Assembly: GCA_031289935.1 (NCBI GenBank)
Contig: JAITON010000026.1
Coordinates: 1 to 11,196, forward strand
Reading direction: 5' to 3'
DNA: 11,196 nt
Origin: Treponema sp.
Lineage (GTDB): Bacteria > Spirochaetota > Spirochaetia > Treponematales > Breznakiellaceae
Both the position numbers and the translations under genes were made by a program. The notes under the pieces are model-generated. The model saw nothing but the letters and a program-made list of their open reading frames with translations. It ran no database searches and had not been told where the DNA came from. This document shows, in pieces, positions 1 to 6,401 of this stretch; position 1 is the stretch's first letter; the number at the start of each line of letters is the position of its first letter.

Positions 1-8
1 GGAACTCC

Positions 9-89
9 GGAGTTTGCGCATTTATGCGCTGCATTATGCGCTGCATTATGCGCTGCATTATGCGCTGCATTATGCGCCGCGCAAACTCC
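9..89. repeat. 11-bp perfect inverted repeat enclosing the tandem array
   Basis: GGAGTTTGCGC at 9-19 is the exact reverse complement of GCGCAAACTCC at 79-89. The left arm overlaps a 12-bp palindrome, AACTCCGGAGTT, at 3-14. The 59-nt loop is almost wholly the 12-bp repeat array. The layout suggests an intergenic repeat element of the REP/MITE kind, but no target-site duplication can be shown and the element may extend left of the window. Confidence 0.85.
24..77. repeat. 12-bp tandem repeat, about 4.5 copies
   Basis: The unit ATGCGCTGCATT occurs four times in perfect register from 24 to 71, followed by the partial copy ATGCGC. Each unit carries short inverted arms (ATGC/GCAT around GCT), so single-stranded forms could fold into a series of small hairpins. 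The array lies inside the loop of an 11-bp inverted repeat. It has no spacers and is not a CRISPR. It lies about 130 bp upstream of a lipoprotein gene. Confidence 0.95.
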
Positions 90-98
90 ATTGATTTT

Positions 99-180
99 GG
101 CTTTAAGCCCCGCCACCACGGCCTTGATGTGACAATCAGCCGCGCGTTGCGCGGTTCCGGTTGTGGGGCGGGGCTTTAAG
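99..180. repeat. Nested inverted repeat upstream of the lipoprotein gene
   Basis: AAGCCCCGCC (105-114) pairs with GGCGGGGCTT (167-176). Inside it, CCGCGC (140-145) pairs with GCGCGG (149-154) around a 3-nt loop. The 9-mer GGCTTTAAG occurs as a direct repeat at both edges (99-107 and 172-180). There is no T-run directly after the outer stem, so it is not a standard intrinsic terminator. It ends 20 bp before the Shine-Dalgarno sequence of the following gene, so it may shape that gene's 5' leader if transcription starts upstream. I saw no convincing promoter here. Confidence 0.7.
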
Positions 181-209
181 AATATCTTATTTATCTATTG
201 GAGGTAAGT

Positions 210-1133
210 ATGAAAAAGAACAAGTTTTTGTTCCTGGGAATGCTGGCGCTAGCGCTGACATTCGTACTCGTGCTGGCGGGCTGCCCGAACCCGATACCGG
301 ATCCCACGCCGGCGGAGCTGCTGAGGGACGCGCTGGGCGGTGGTGCAACCGCTGACGGCATAACGGTAACGTTGGGGGCCGGAACAGAAGGCATTACTAC
401 GTTGACGGCAACCGTTACGGTACCGGCGGGGGTAACGCTGGTTGTCCCTGCGGAGAAAGGCCTTACTGTACCAGTCGACAAAACCATCACCGTGAACGGC
501 ATCGTCACCGTGGCTGCCACCGGCACGCTCGCCTATGCGGGCACGGTTGATTTAGCCGCGACCGCAGTCGTGAACGTAAACGGCATACTGTCACCGAGCG
601 GTAGTGGGGCAATCACCGAAGCGGCAGGCGCCAAAATCGTCTACAGCTCCACGGCAAACGCGGGCCTGAGTGTTGCTTACGTTAACGGAACGACCTCGAC
701 ATTTACGGTCGGAGCGGGCGCATTCTTCACGGAGATTGCAGGGACCGGTGGTGGACCGGGTAGTAGAAGCGGCTGGAAGCACGAGATAAGCGGCGGAACC
801 GTGATACTCAACATAGAAGATGGTGATTATACCCTTGGTACTGCAGACGTTGAATCTTTGACCGTCATCGGAGCCGGCACGTTGAAGGTTATGGGGAAAG
901 GGCTGTTGAGAATTGAAAATGGCGGAATCCTCAAGCTTGACGCCTTTACCAACATCGCCAGCGAGAGCACCGGCAGGTTGTCGCTCAACTCTGTGGCAGG
1001 CGCCGGTGGTGAGCCTGCTTCGGCGGTCGACGGCGAGACCGGTAAAGTAACGGTAGGGGAGACCAATTATACCGTTAAGTTCAAGGGCAACATTAGCGGT
1101 TTGAACGCTAGCTCGCTAACCCCGAGTATCTAA
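210..1133 (+). CDS. Surface lipoprotein, beta-helix-like, function unknown
   Basis: The 307-residue product begins with a lipoprotein signal peptide: a Lys-rich start, a hydrophobic stretch at about residues 6-22 and the lipobox LAGC with the acylated Cys at 25, then a Pro-rich linker. It should therefore be lipid-anchored and exported. The rest is rich in Thr, Val, Gly and Ala, with short strand-turn units such as TITVNGIVTVAATGTLAYAG, like right-handed beta-helix surface proteins of treponemes. I see no enzymatic motif. The start is the ATG at 210 because GGAGG lies at 200-204, 5 nt upstream; an in-frame TTG at 198 is too close to that site. The gene stands alone, with repeats upstream and a terminator downstream. 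A role in surface contact or adhesion is a guess. Confidence 0.8.
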   Translation: MKKNKFLFLGMLALALTFVLVLAGCPNPIPDPTPAELLRDALGGGATADGITVTLGAGTEGITTLTATVTVPAGVTLVVPAEKGLTVPVDKTITVNGIVTVAATGTLAYAGTVDLAATAVVNVNGILSPSGSGAITEAAGAKIVYSSTANAGLSVAYVNGTTSTFTVGAGAFFTEIAGTGGGPGSRSGWKHEISGGTVILNIEDGDYTLGTADVESLTVIGAGTLKVMGKGLLRIENGGILKLDAFTNIASESTGRLSLNSVAGAGGEPASAVDGETGKVTVGETNYTVKFKGNISGLNASSLTPSI

Positions 1134-1142
1134 GCTAACCCC

Positions 1143-1202
1143 GCGGTCTACTGACCGCAGGCCGCCTCCCGGCATAGCTTGCTATGCAGGGGGCGGCTTT
1201 TT
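1143..1202 (+). terminator. Intrinsic terminator after the lipoprotein gene
   Basis: A small hairpin, GCGGTC (1143-1148) with GACCGC (1153-1158), is followed by a long composite hairpin. GCCGCC (1161-1166) pairs with GGCGGC (1192-1197), and an inner stem GCATAGC (1172-1178) pairs with GCTATGC (1181-1187). A run of five T follows at 1198-1202. It begins 9 nt after the lipoprotein stop codon and points in the same direction. Confidence 0.85.
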
Positions 1203-1231
1203 GCGCGGGTCAGGGCGCGGGCCTTCGACCA

Positions 1232-1258
1232 GCGCACGAAGTGCGCCGCTCAGCGGCG
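1232..1258. repeat. Two overlapping, mutually exclusive hairpins
   Basis: GCGCAC (1232-1237) pairs with GTGCGC (1241-1246) around GAA. CGCCGC (1244-1249) pairs with GCGGCG (1253-1258) around TCA. The two stems share bases 1244-1246, so only one can form at a time. They lie just upstream of the -35 of the lipA promoter and so would be outside the lipA mRNA. No function is evident. Confidence 0.6.
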
Positions 1259-1265
1259 GGGTTGG

Positions 1266-1294
1266 TTGATTTTGCGCTCTGGCCCGTGTATACT
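1266..1294 (+). promoter_or_regulatory. lipA promoter, TTGATT-N17-TATACT
   Basis: TTGATT (1266-1271) and TATACT (1289-1294) are separated by exactly 17 bp, a sigma-70 arrangement with 4/6 and 5/6 matches to consensus. The expected transcription start is 1300-1302, at the lipA ATG (1302). There is no Shine-Dalgarno sequence before that ATG, so the mRNA is predicted to be leaderless. Confidence 0.65.
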
Positions 1295-1301
1295 CCCGCC
1301 C

Positions 1302-2459
1302 ATGGAAGGAGTATCCCTTAAAAAGCCCGATTGGATCCGTGCCCGCATCCCTTCTGGAGATACCTGGAAGGAGGTCTCTGCGGTCCTTGAACGGGAGCGT
1401 CTCCACACGGTCTGTAACGAGGCCCGTTGCCCCAATAAGGGCGAGTGCTGGGGCTCGGGGACCGCGACTTTTATGATCCTGGGGGATATCTGTACCCGGT
1501 CCTGCCGTTTTTGCGCCGTAACAAGCCGCCGGGAAGGCCGCCCCGTGGATGCCGGCGAGGGGGAACGGATCGCCCTGGCCGCTCTGGAACTGGGGCTTAG
1601 GTATGTGGCGCTTACCTCGGTAGACCGGGACGATCTCCCGGACCGGGGGGCCTCCCACTTTGCCGCCTGCATTGCCGCCCTTAAGGCGCGTCTCCCCGGC
1701 GTCCGCACCGAGGTACTTATCCCCGACTACCGCGCGGTGGAACTGGCCCCGATACTGGCCGCCGGCCCCGATGTGGCGGCTCATAACCTGGAGACCGTCC
1801 GTTCCCTCCAGCCGGTTCGGGATGCCCGGGCGTCCTTCGATACAAGCCTCGCCACCCTGCGGGCCCTTAAGGTCGGCGCCGGGGTTCTGCGCACTAAGTC
1901 AAGCCTTATGCTCGGCCTGGGCGAAACTCAGGATGAGGTATGGGCCGCTATGGACGAACTCCGGGCCGTGGGGGTGGATATCCTGGTTTTGGGCCAGTAC
2001 CTGCGCCCCTCGGCAGCGCAAACCCCTGTGCGGGAATATATCAGCCCTGAACAATTTGACCGTTACGCCGAAGCGGCCCGGGAACGGGGCTTTGCCTCCG
2101 TGGTGGCCGCTCCCCTTGCCCGCACCAGCTATCACGCCGAGGCTGCCTTCGAGGGAGGCGCGGCCCGGATCAGCCTGTCGGGAACCGGCAAACCTGCGGG
2201 TTGCAAGCTCATCCGCTTTGAGGCCCGGCTTGAGGGAGCTATTATCAGGGAGCTGCATATCCGGGGGGATTTTTTCGCCAGCCCCGGGGAGGCCTTTGAC
2301 CGGCTGGGATCCCTCCTGGCCGGGACGCCCCTCTTCGATCTGGCCGCGAGCTTCGACCGTCTCCTGGAACGTGAGGGGATTGAGGTTGCCGGTATCTCCG
2401 GCGAGGGTCTGGCATCGCTGGTCCGGGCCGCCATCCAATCTCAGGAGCCCAGGCCGTGA
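1302..2459 (+). CDS. lipA: Lipoyl synthase with C-terminal LplA_C-like extension
   Basis: Lipoyl synthase is a radical-SAM enzyme that inserts two sulfurs into octanoyl groups on E2 and GcvH proteins. The 385-residue product has both Fe-S sets: Cys38/Cys43/Cys49 (auxiliary cluster) and Cys64/Cys68/Cys71 in CTRSCRFC (SAM cluster). The RTSYHAE segment (274-280) contains the conserved Arg-Ser-Tyr motif near which family members normally end. Here about 105 residues follow. Residues about 299-378 (2196-2435) include the pattern EGAIIRELHIRGDFF, then a leucine-rich helical part with LLAGTPL, closely resembling the accessory C-terminal domain of lipoate-protein ligases (Lip_prot_lig_C/LplB type). 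The start is ATG 1302: it abuts the promoter, and upstream extensions fall in the preceding terminator. It overlaps the next gene by 4 nt. The LipA call is very secure; the fused domain is my reading of the motif. Confidence 0.96.
   Translation: MEGVSLKKPDWIRARIPSGDTWKEVSAVLERERLHTVCNEARCPNKGECWGSGTATFMILGDICTRSCRFCAVTSRREGRPVDAGEGERIALAALELGLRYVALTSVDRDDLPDRGASHFAACIAALKARLPGVRTEVLIPDYRAVELAPILAAGPDVAAHNLETVRSLQPVRDARASFDTSLATLRALKVGAGVLRTKSSLMLGLGETQDEVWAAMDELRAVGVDILVLGQYLRPSAAQTPVREYISPEQFDRYAEAARERGFASVVAAPLARTSYHAEAAFEGGAARISLSGTGKPAGCKLIRFEARLEGAIIRELHIRGDFFASPGEAFDRLGSLLAGTPLFDLAASFDRLLEREGIEVAGISGEGLASLVRAAIQSQEPRP
2196..2435 (+). other. LplA C-terminal-like domain fused to LipA
   Basis: This is the part of lipA that encodes residues about 299-378. 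It reads as a core beta pair (KLIRFEARLEGAIIRELHI), a GDFF signature, two helices around a L-x-G-T-P-L segment, and a final helix ending in a Leu/Val/Arg-rich stretch. In known lipoate-protein ligases this accessory domain follows the catalytic domain or is a separate protein (LplB in Thermoplasma), and it is needed for lipoate activation. Placing it behind LipA is unusual to my knowledge. Confidence 0.7.
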
Positions 2460-3229
2460 ACCCTCTTCCCGATACCTTCCGGCTCATCCAGAGTGGTTTC
2501 CACGATGCCTTCTATAACATGGGTTTTGACGAAGCCCTCCTGGAGTCGGTGGCCGGGGGAAAATCCCCGCCGGTGCTGCGCTTGTACGGCTGGAAGCCTG
2601 CGGCGGTGTCTGTGGGTTATTTCCAGGGCCTTGATGAAGAGGTCGATATTGATGCCTGCCGTGTCCGGGGCATCGACGTGATACGCCGCATCACCGGGGG
2701 CGGGGCGGTTTTCCACCAGGCAGAGCTCACCTATAGTATCCTGCTGCCCGAAACCCACCCGCTGGCGGGACGCGGCATCCGGGATTCCTACGGTCTTCTC
2801 TGCGCAGGTATTATCCGGGGGCTTTCCCGGCTGGGGCTTTCCCCGGAGTTTGTCCCCATCAACGATATCCTCTGTCAGGGCCGCAAGGTCTCGGGCAATG
2901 CCCAGACCCGGCGCCAGGGGATGCTGCTCCAGCACGGTACCGTCATACTAAACCTGGATGCGGAGCTGATGTTTTCCCTCCTTAAGGTCCCCCCGGAAAA
3001 GCTTAAGGGCCATCTCGTTCAGGAGGTCAAGAGCCGTGTTGCCGGTCTTGAGGACTGTCTGGGCCGGCACGTCCCTTTTGAGGAAGCCGAGACCGCCCTT
3101 ATCGAAGGTTTTCGGGAGGGCCTCTCCCTGGATCTGTATCCCGATGCTCCCAGCGCAGCCGAAGAGAAACGCGCATTGGTCCTGGCCCGGGAAAAGTTCG
3201 CCAGTCCCGAGTGGCTCTATAAACGTTGA
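2456..3229 (+). CDS. Lipoate-protein ligase A / LipM-family acyltransferase
   Basis: This 257-residue cofactor transferase (BPL_LplA_LipB fold) should attach lipoate or octanoate to lipoyl domains. It has the glycine-rich motif RRITGGGAVFHQAELTYS (77-94), GRKVSGNAQ with the conserved Lys144, and LLQHGTVIL (158-165). The C-terminal end FASPEWLYKR resembles LipM-type proteins. Asn-Asp-Ile at 136-138 is the ligase-type motif, and no Cys occupies the place where I expect the LipM catalytic Cys (13 residues before GRK). The family's C-terminal accessory domain is missing; a similar domain is fused to the upstream LipA. The start is GTG 2456 with AGGAG at 2443-2447; it overlaps the lipA stop as GTGA, indicating translational coupling. 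Whether it is a ligase or an octanoyltransferase is open. Confidence 0.88.
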   Translation: MNPLPDTFRLIQSGFHDAFYNMGFDEALLESVAGGKSPPVLRLYGWKPAAVSVGYFQGLDEEVDIDACRVRGIDVIRRITGGGAVFHQAELTYSILLPETHPLAGRGIRDSYGLLCAGIIRGLSRLGLSPEFVPINDILCQGRKVSGNAQTRRQGMLLQHGTVILNLDAELMFSLLKVPPEKLKGHLVQEVKSRVAGLEDCLGRHVPFEEAETALIEGFREGLSLDLYPDAPSAAEEKRALVLAREKFASPEWLYKR

Positions 3230-3240
3230 GCCCCTTCCGG

Positions 3241-3246
3241 TATAAT
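3241..3246 (+). promoter_or_regulatory. TATAAT -10 element next to an ATG
   Basis: A perfect TATAAT ends 6 nt before the ATG at 3253, and no Shine-Dalgarno sequence is present. I see no good -35 at 16-18 bp, so this may be a weak or activator-dependent promoter, or the gene may be read through from lipA-lplA. Confidence 0.45.
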
Positions 3247-3252
3247 GATCCT

Positions 3253-4299
3253 ATGAAGCGGCTCCTTCTGGCTTTTATGCTCGGTATCCTCCCCCTGGCC
3301 TTTGCCCTGGGGCAGACCGGTACGCCGCCTTTTTCTGTCTACGCGCTCTACTTGACTCATGCGGCGGGCGGCCCCCTTTGGCAGCCCGATTGGCCTGTGG
3401 ACCTGCCCCCCGATGCCTTTCTCCCCGGCATTGGGGCCGGGAGCGGGGTAGGGGAGCTTTCTCTGGACTACCGGGGCGGGACCCTTATTATCCGCCGGGA
3501 CGCAACCGGGGTTCTGCGGGATTTTCCCTTCTATTATGATGGGGCCTTTTATCAGGTCGTGCCTGTGTTTGCCGAAGACGGTGAGGCCCCGGCAGGTTTT
3601 TTGATCGAAGGACCTGTCCCCGAGGCGGTGTCTGCAGGAACGGGTTCCACCGGAGCGGCATCTGACGCCGCTTCTACGGAACCGGTACCCGGCGCCTGGA
3701 AGATTCAGGTCCTCGAATACCGGGACCAGTTCCCTTCCCTGGTCCGTGTGAGCGGCGAGGGGGGGCTTTTTTTTGTCGTGCTGGAAGAAGGCGGCTCCCG
3801 GGCTTCCGAGACCTGGTACGGTGAGGACGGCAGGGCTCTGGCAATACTCCTTTACCGTTTTGATGCGCCCAGGGGTCTCCTTCGGGAAGTTTCCTTTCAG
3901 GCCGTTAATTTCAGGGTAACCCAGGACGCTGATCCCGCAACGGCTCAGAGTGCCGATAACGGGAACAGGTATCGGCATTACGACAGTTTCGGGAATGTTT
4001 CAGCACTCATCGTGCCCGGTGGTCAGGACTGCTCGGCTTCCTACGCCGCTTTAGGCCGTCCATGGTATTGGCGGCGGAACGCTGGGGTCTATCGCTTCCA
4101 ATGGGACGAACGGGGCCTCCTGGCCGGGCTTTCGGGCCTTTCGGAGGAGGGCCTTACCATGGATCTGCGCTACGAATATATCCTGGACGGCCGGGGCAAC
4201 TGGATTGAGCGTCAGGAAAGTTCTTGGGAACATGGAGAGGGCTATCTTCTCCCTCATACCGGGCCGGTGATCCACCGGGAAATCATCTATCAGGATTAG
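3253..4299 (+). CDS. Exported protein with RHS/YD-like segments, unknown function
   Basis: The 348-residue product begins with a Sec signal peptide (MKRLLLAFMLGILPLAFALG, cleavage probably near residue 20), so it is periplasmic or surface-exposed. An Ala/Gly/Ser/Thr-rich linker lies at about 125-146. The C-terminal half has repeated aromatic-turn units: WYGEDGRAL (188-196), YDSFGNVS (243-250), WDERGLLAGLSG (284-295) and LDGRGNWIERQ (311-321). These resemble the YD/RHS repeat turn, but too few and too divergent to call an RHS protein. The start is ATG 3253, because an in-frame TTG at 3226 overlaps the lplA stop and would spoil the signal peptide. The gene lies 23 nt after lplA and 15 nt before the next gene, so it may be co-transcribed; a link to lipoate metabolism is not evident. 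Confidence 0.75.
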   Translation: MKRLLLAFMLGILPLAFALGQTGTPPFSVYALYLTHAAGGPLWQPDWPVDLPPDAFLPGIGAGSGVGELSLDYRGGTLIIRRDATGVLRDFPFYYDGAFYQVVPVFAEDGEAPAGFLIEGPVPEAVSAGTGSTGAASDAASTEPVPGAWKIQVLEYRDQFPSLVRVSGEGGLFFVVLEEGGSRASETWYGEDGRALAILLYRFDAPRGLLREVSFQAVNFRVTQDADPATAQSADNGNRYRHYDSFGNVSALIVPGGQDCSASYAALGRPWYWRRNAGVYRFQWDERGLLAGLSGLSEEGLTMDLRYEYILDGRGNWIERQESSWEHGEGYLLPHTGPVIHREIIYQD

Positions 4300-4314
4300 C
4301 GAAGGAGGGCGGAC

Positions 4315-4560
4315 ATGGAGGAGCCGGCCGACTGGCGGGATCGCAAATATCAGGAGGTTCTGGAGGAGGAACTGCGGGGCTTGGAACGCCGGCGGGAGTG
4401 GGAGAGCGGCTTTTCGATTGCGGAGTTGGAAGGGACTCTGACCTATCTCTATCACATGGAAGGCGCTGACTGGGGCGGTCGAGGGGAGGTACAGGAGATC
4501 AGCCTGAGGGCCACCATCGCAGCCTACGAGCAGGTTGTTGCGGCGTGGAAAAAAAACTGA
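4315..4560 (+). CDS. Small hypothetical protein, 81 aa
   Basis: I do not recognise this protein. It is 81 residues, has no signal peptide or membrane segment, and is strongly helical and charged: a Glu/Arg-rich helix (about 8-30), then residues 33-81 with several Trp and Tyr. A good Shine-Dalgarno, AAGGAGG (4302-4308), lies 6 nt before the ATG, supporting real translation. It follows the exported-protein gene by 15 nt and is the last gene before the terminator. It is probably cytoplasmic. Confidence 0.65.
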   Translation: MEEPADWRDRKYQEVLEEELRGLERRREWESGFSIAELEGTLTYLYHMEGADWGGRGEVQEISLRATIAAYEQVVAAWKKN

Positions 4561-4672
4561 GCCTTGGCTGTTACCTTTGAACCGGGAAATTGTTGTAAAG
4601 ATAAGTGTTAATGCGATGGGGGATACCCCCAGAAGGTTAACCGAGTTTCTATTCCTTTTTTCCTTTGTGCGT
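4561..4672. other. Non-coding gap between convergent genes
   Basis: There is no gene here. It contains a compact hairpin with a 3-nt loop, TGGGGG (4617-4622) with CCCCCA (4626-4631), a GGTTAACC palindrome (4635-4642) and a pyrimidine-rich tract at about 4647-4667. The hairpin lacks an immediate U-run, so I do not call it a terminator. Confidence 0.5.
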
Positions 4673-4706
4673 GCCCCGGGGCTACTCCTTTCCCCGGGGC
4701 TTTTTT
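4673..4706 (+). terminator. Strong intrinsic terminator (+ strand)
   Basis: GCCCCGGGG (4673-4681) and CCCCGGGGC (4692-4700) form a perfect 9-bp GC stem with a 10-nt loop, followed by six T (4701-4706). It ends the lipA-to-4560 block. Its T-run overlaps the stop codon of the convergent UPF0178 gene. Read from the other strand the stem has no U-run after it, so it is one-directional. Confidence 0.9.
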
Positions 4707-5154
4707 AGCGGAGAAGGCGGGTGATTTCCCGGTCCAGGGCGTTGGCGAAGTTCCTGAGTTCGTTCCTGCCGTAGAGGGCGCTACGCTCCATGCCCAAGCC
4801 GCTTTCCGCCAAGTCCACCATGAAGTTTCTAAGGGAGAGCCGCTCCCGGATGTTTTCGAGGCTATAGACCCGGCCACGATCGTCCAGGACGCGGATACGG
4901 GCCTCCACGAGCCGGGCTGCAAGCGGAATATCCCGGGTCAGCGCCAAGTCCCCAGGTTCGGCCAGTTCCACGATACGGTTATCCGCAGCCCCCTCACTGG
5001 TGGGGCAGACCAGCATTTCCGCCAAGCCGCTCCCGATGCCGGGAATTTTCCGGTTGGCCGCGAAGATCGCCCGGATCTCCCGCCGGGTTGCGGTCTTAAG
5101 TACCAGTTCACGTGCAGGCCGAGGGCAGGAATCGGCGTCTACAAGGATTTTCAC
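4705..5154 (-). CDS. UPF0178 (YaiI/YqxD, DUF188) family protein
   Basis: The 149-residue product has the hallmarks of the UPF0178 family: MKILVDADSCPRPARE at the N-terminus, GAADNRIVELAEPGDLALTRDIPLA (about 55-79), VLDDRGRVYSLENIRERLSLRNFM (about 88-111), and a C-terminal helix with the Asn-Ala-Leu-Asp segment. The family has a PIN-like acidic pattern and is suspected to be nuclease-related, but its role is unproven. The start is GTG 5154, which overlaps the manA stop as GTGA, so it is translationally coupled to manA and ends the operon. Length is normal for the family. Confidence 0.9.
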   Translation of the reverse strand: MKILVDADSCPRPARELVLKTATRREIRAIFAANRKIPGIGSGLAEMLVCPTSEGAADNRIVELAEPGDLALTRDIPLAARLVEARIRVLDDRGRVYSLENIRERLSLRNFMVDLAESGLGMERSALYGRNELRNFANALDREITRLLR

Positions 5155-6401
5155 GGTATTGTTCCGGGACCGGCGATAAAGAGGCTATAGTCTCCGGTAT
5201 CGCCCTCGTGAGTGGTGCCGGCTGATAGGGGATATTTCCCCCAAGCGATAAAGGCGCTTTCTCCCCGGTCAAGCACCAGGGTTTCCCTTCCCCCGTCACC
5301 GGGAACGGTGAGGACTGCCCGGCCTCTGACCACAAGCGCGATGAAGGGACCTTCCCCGGGAATCGTTACCGGAGATTTCCCCCCCTGTATTTTCGAAAGC
5401 GAAAATTCCCCGGCGGTGGTTGGATATTGGTAGTATCCCTCTGGCGCGTCTCCGGCGGTCTGTCCCAGAATCTCCGGCAGGAAGGGTTCGAAGCGCAGGA
5501 CCCGGAAGAGTTCCTTCGGGTCCAGGTGCTTGCTGGTAAGCCCTCCCCGGAGCACATTGTTCGAATTGGCCATGAGCTCCACTCCCAGGCCCTCAATATA
5601 GGCGTGGAGAATTCCTGCGGGGAGAAAGACCCCCTCCCCGGGCTTAAGGCTTAAGAGGTTGAGGTAGAGGGGTGCCAGGAGCCCCGGGTCTCCGGGATAG
5701 TCCCTGGCAAAGCGGGCTGCGGTTTTCCATAGAAGCGCCCTTTCCGGGGCAGGGGCCTGATGCAGGATATGCGCACCAATTTCCCCGATGGTTTCCCGGT
5801 CCAGACCAAAAAGAGTGGCGATAAATTCCCGGAGGCCCGTCCCCGAAGAAGATTCCAGGACGGCTCGCAACAGGATAATAGCTTCGGCGGCCTTTCGGCG
5901 AGCTCCCGAAGCCAAGGCTCCCAGGAGAAAATCAATTTCCACGGGCTGCCTGAAGCCGCACATGGCCAGGAAGGGCGTCAGGGCGGCGATAATCTCGGGC
6001 TTGTGATTGGGGTCTCTGTAGTTCCGCTCTGGCGCGTCCAGGGGGATACCCAGGCGGTTTTCCCTTTTCCAGCCTTCACGGGCCTGTTCCAGGTTGGGGT
6101 GGGCCTGTATGGAGAGAGGCTTTTCTGCGGCCAGAAGTTTGAAGAGGTAGGGGAGGCCGCCGTAACGCCGGTAGAGATCGGGCCCTAAGTACTGAGCCGG
6201 CCCACCGCCGATGAGTTCCGGCAGTCCCAGTCGTTGACTCCCGGCATTTATGGTCGAGGGGCCGCTAGGATGGACCCCCATCCAGAGTTCCGCCCAAGGC
6301 TCTCCCGAGGGATTGTCCCGGCCCAGAAGCCCGGGGATCCAGCGGGGCGAACCCCAGTCGTAGTGTTTTACAGGATTGTCCAGCTTAAAAAGGCGCCGCA
6401 T
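5151..6401 (-). CDS. manA: Mannose-6-phosphate isomerase, class I
   Basis: This cytoplasmic zinc enzyme interconverts mannose-6-phosphate and fructose-6-phosphate, supplying mannose precursors for glycans or feeding mannose into glycolysis. The 416-residue product shows the cupin metal site: Gln99 and His101 in LSIQAHPN, Glu136 in PNHKPEI and His266 in GILHAY, with the active-site Arg285 in NNVLRGG. The motif KHYDWGS at 12-18 is typical of the family's N-terminus. The start is ATG 6401; an in-frame TTG at 6425 is less likely. The gene overlaps the zapA-like gene by 17 nt and the UPF0178 gene by 4 nt, so it sits inside a tight operon without its own obvious promoter. Confidence 0.95.
   Translation of the reverse strand: MRRLFKLDNPVKHYDWGSPRWIPGLLGRDNPSGEPWAELWMGVHPSGPSTINAGSQRLGLPELIGGGPAQYLGPDLYRRYGGLPYLFKLLAAEKPLSIQAHPNLEQAREGWKRENRLGIPLDAPERNYRDPNHKPEIIAALTPFLAMCGFRQPVEIDFLLGALASGARRKAAEAIILLRAVLESSSGTGLREFIATLFGLDRETIGEIGAHILHQAPAPERALLWKTAARFARDYPGDPGLLAPLYLNLLSLKPGEGVFLPAGILHAYIEGLGVELMANSNNVLRGGLTSKHLDPKELFRVLRFEPFLPEILGQTAGDAPEGYYQYPTTAGEFSLSKIQGGKSPVTIPGEGPFIALVVRGRAVLTVPGDGGRETLVLDRGESAFIAWGKYPLSAGTTHEGDTGDYSLFIAGPGTIP

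Noticed and set aside
24..77. Short regular repeats resembling a CRISPR array
   Set aside because: The units are 12 bp, directly abutting, with no spacers and no cas genes nearby.
1660..2517. Long alternative reading frame over lipA and lplA
   Set aside because: It is a shadow frame, Pro/Arg/Trp-rich, with no family pattern, overlapping a secure lipA.
3217..3978. Long antisense frame opposite the exported-protein gene
   Set aside because: It is Pro/Gly/Arg-rich without recognisable motifs or a ribosome site; it arises from GC-rich codon bias on the other strand.
4617..4660. Second terminator or small RNA in the gap after 4560
   Set aside because: The GGGGG/CCCCC hairpin has no adjacent U-run, the pyrimidine tract is more than 15 nt away, and there is no clear promoter.
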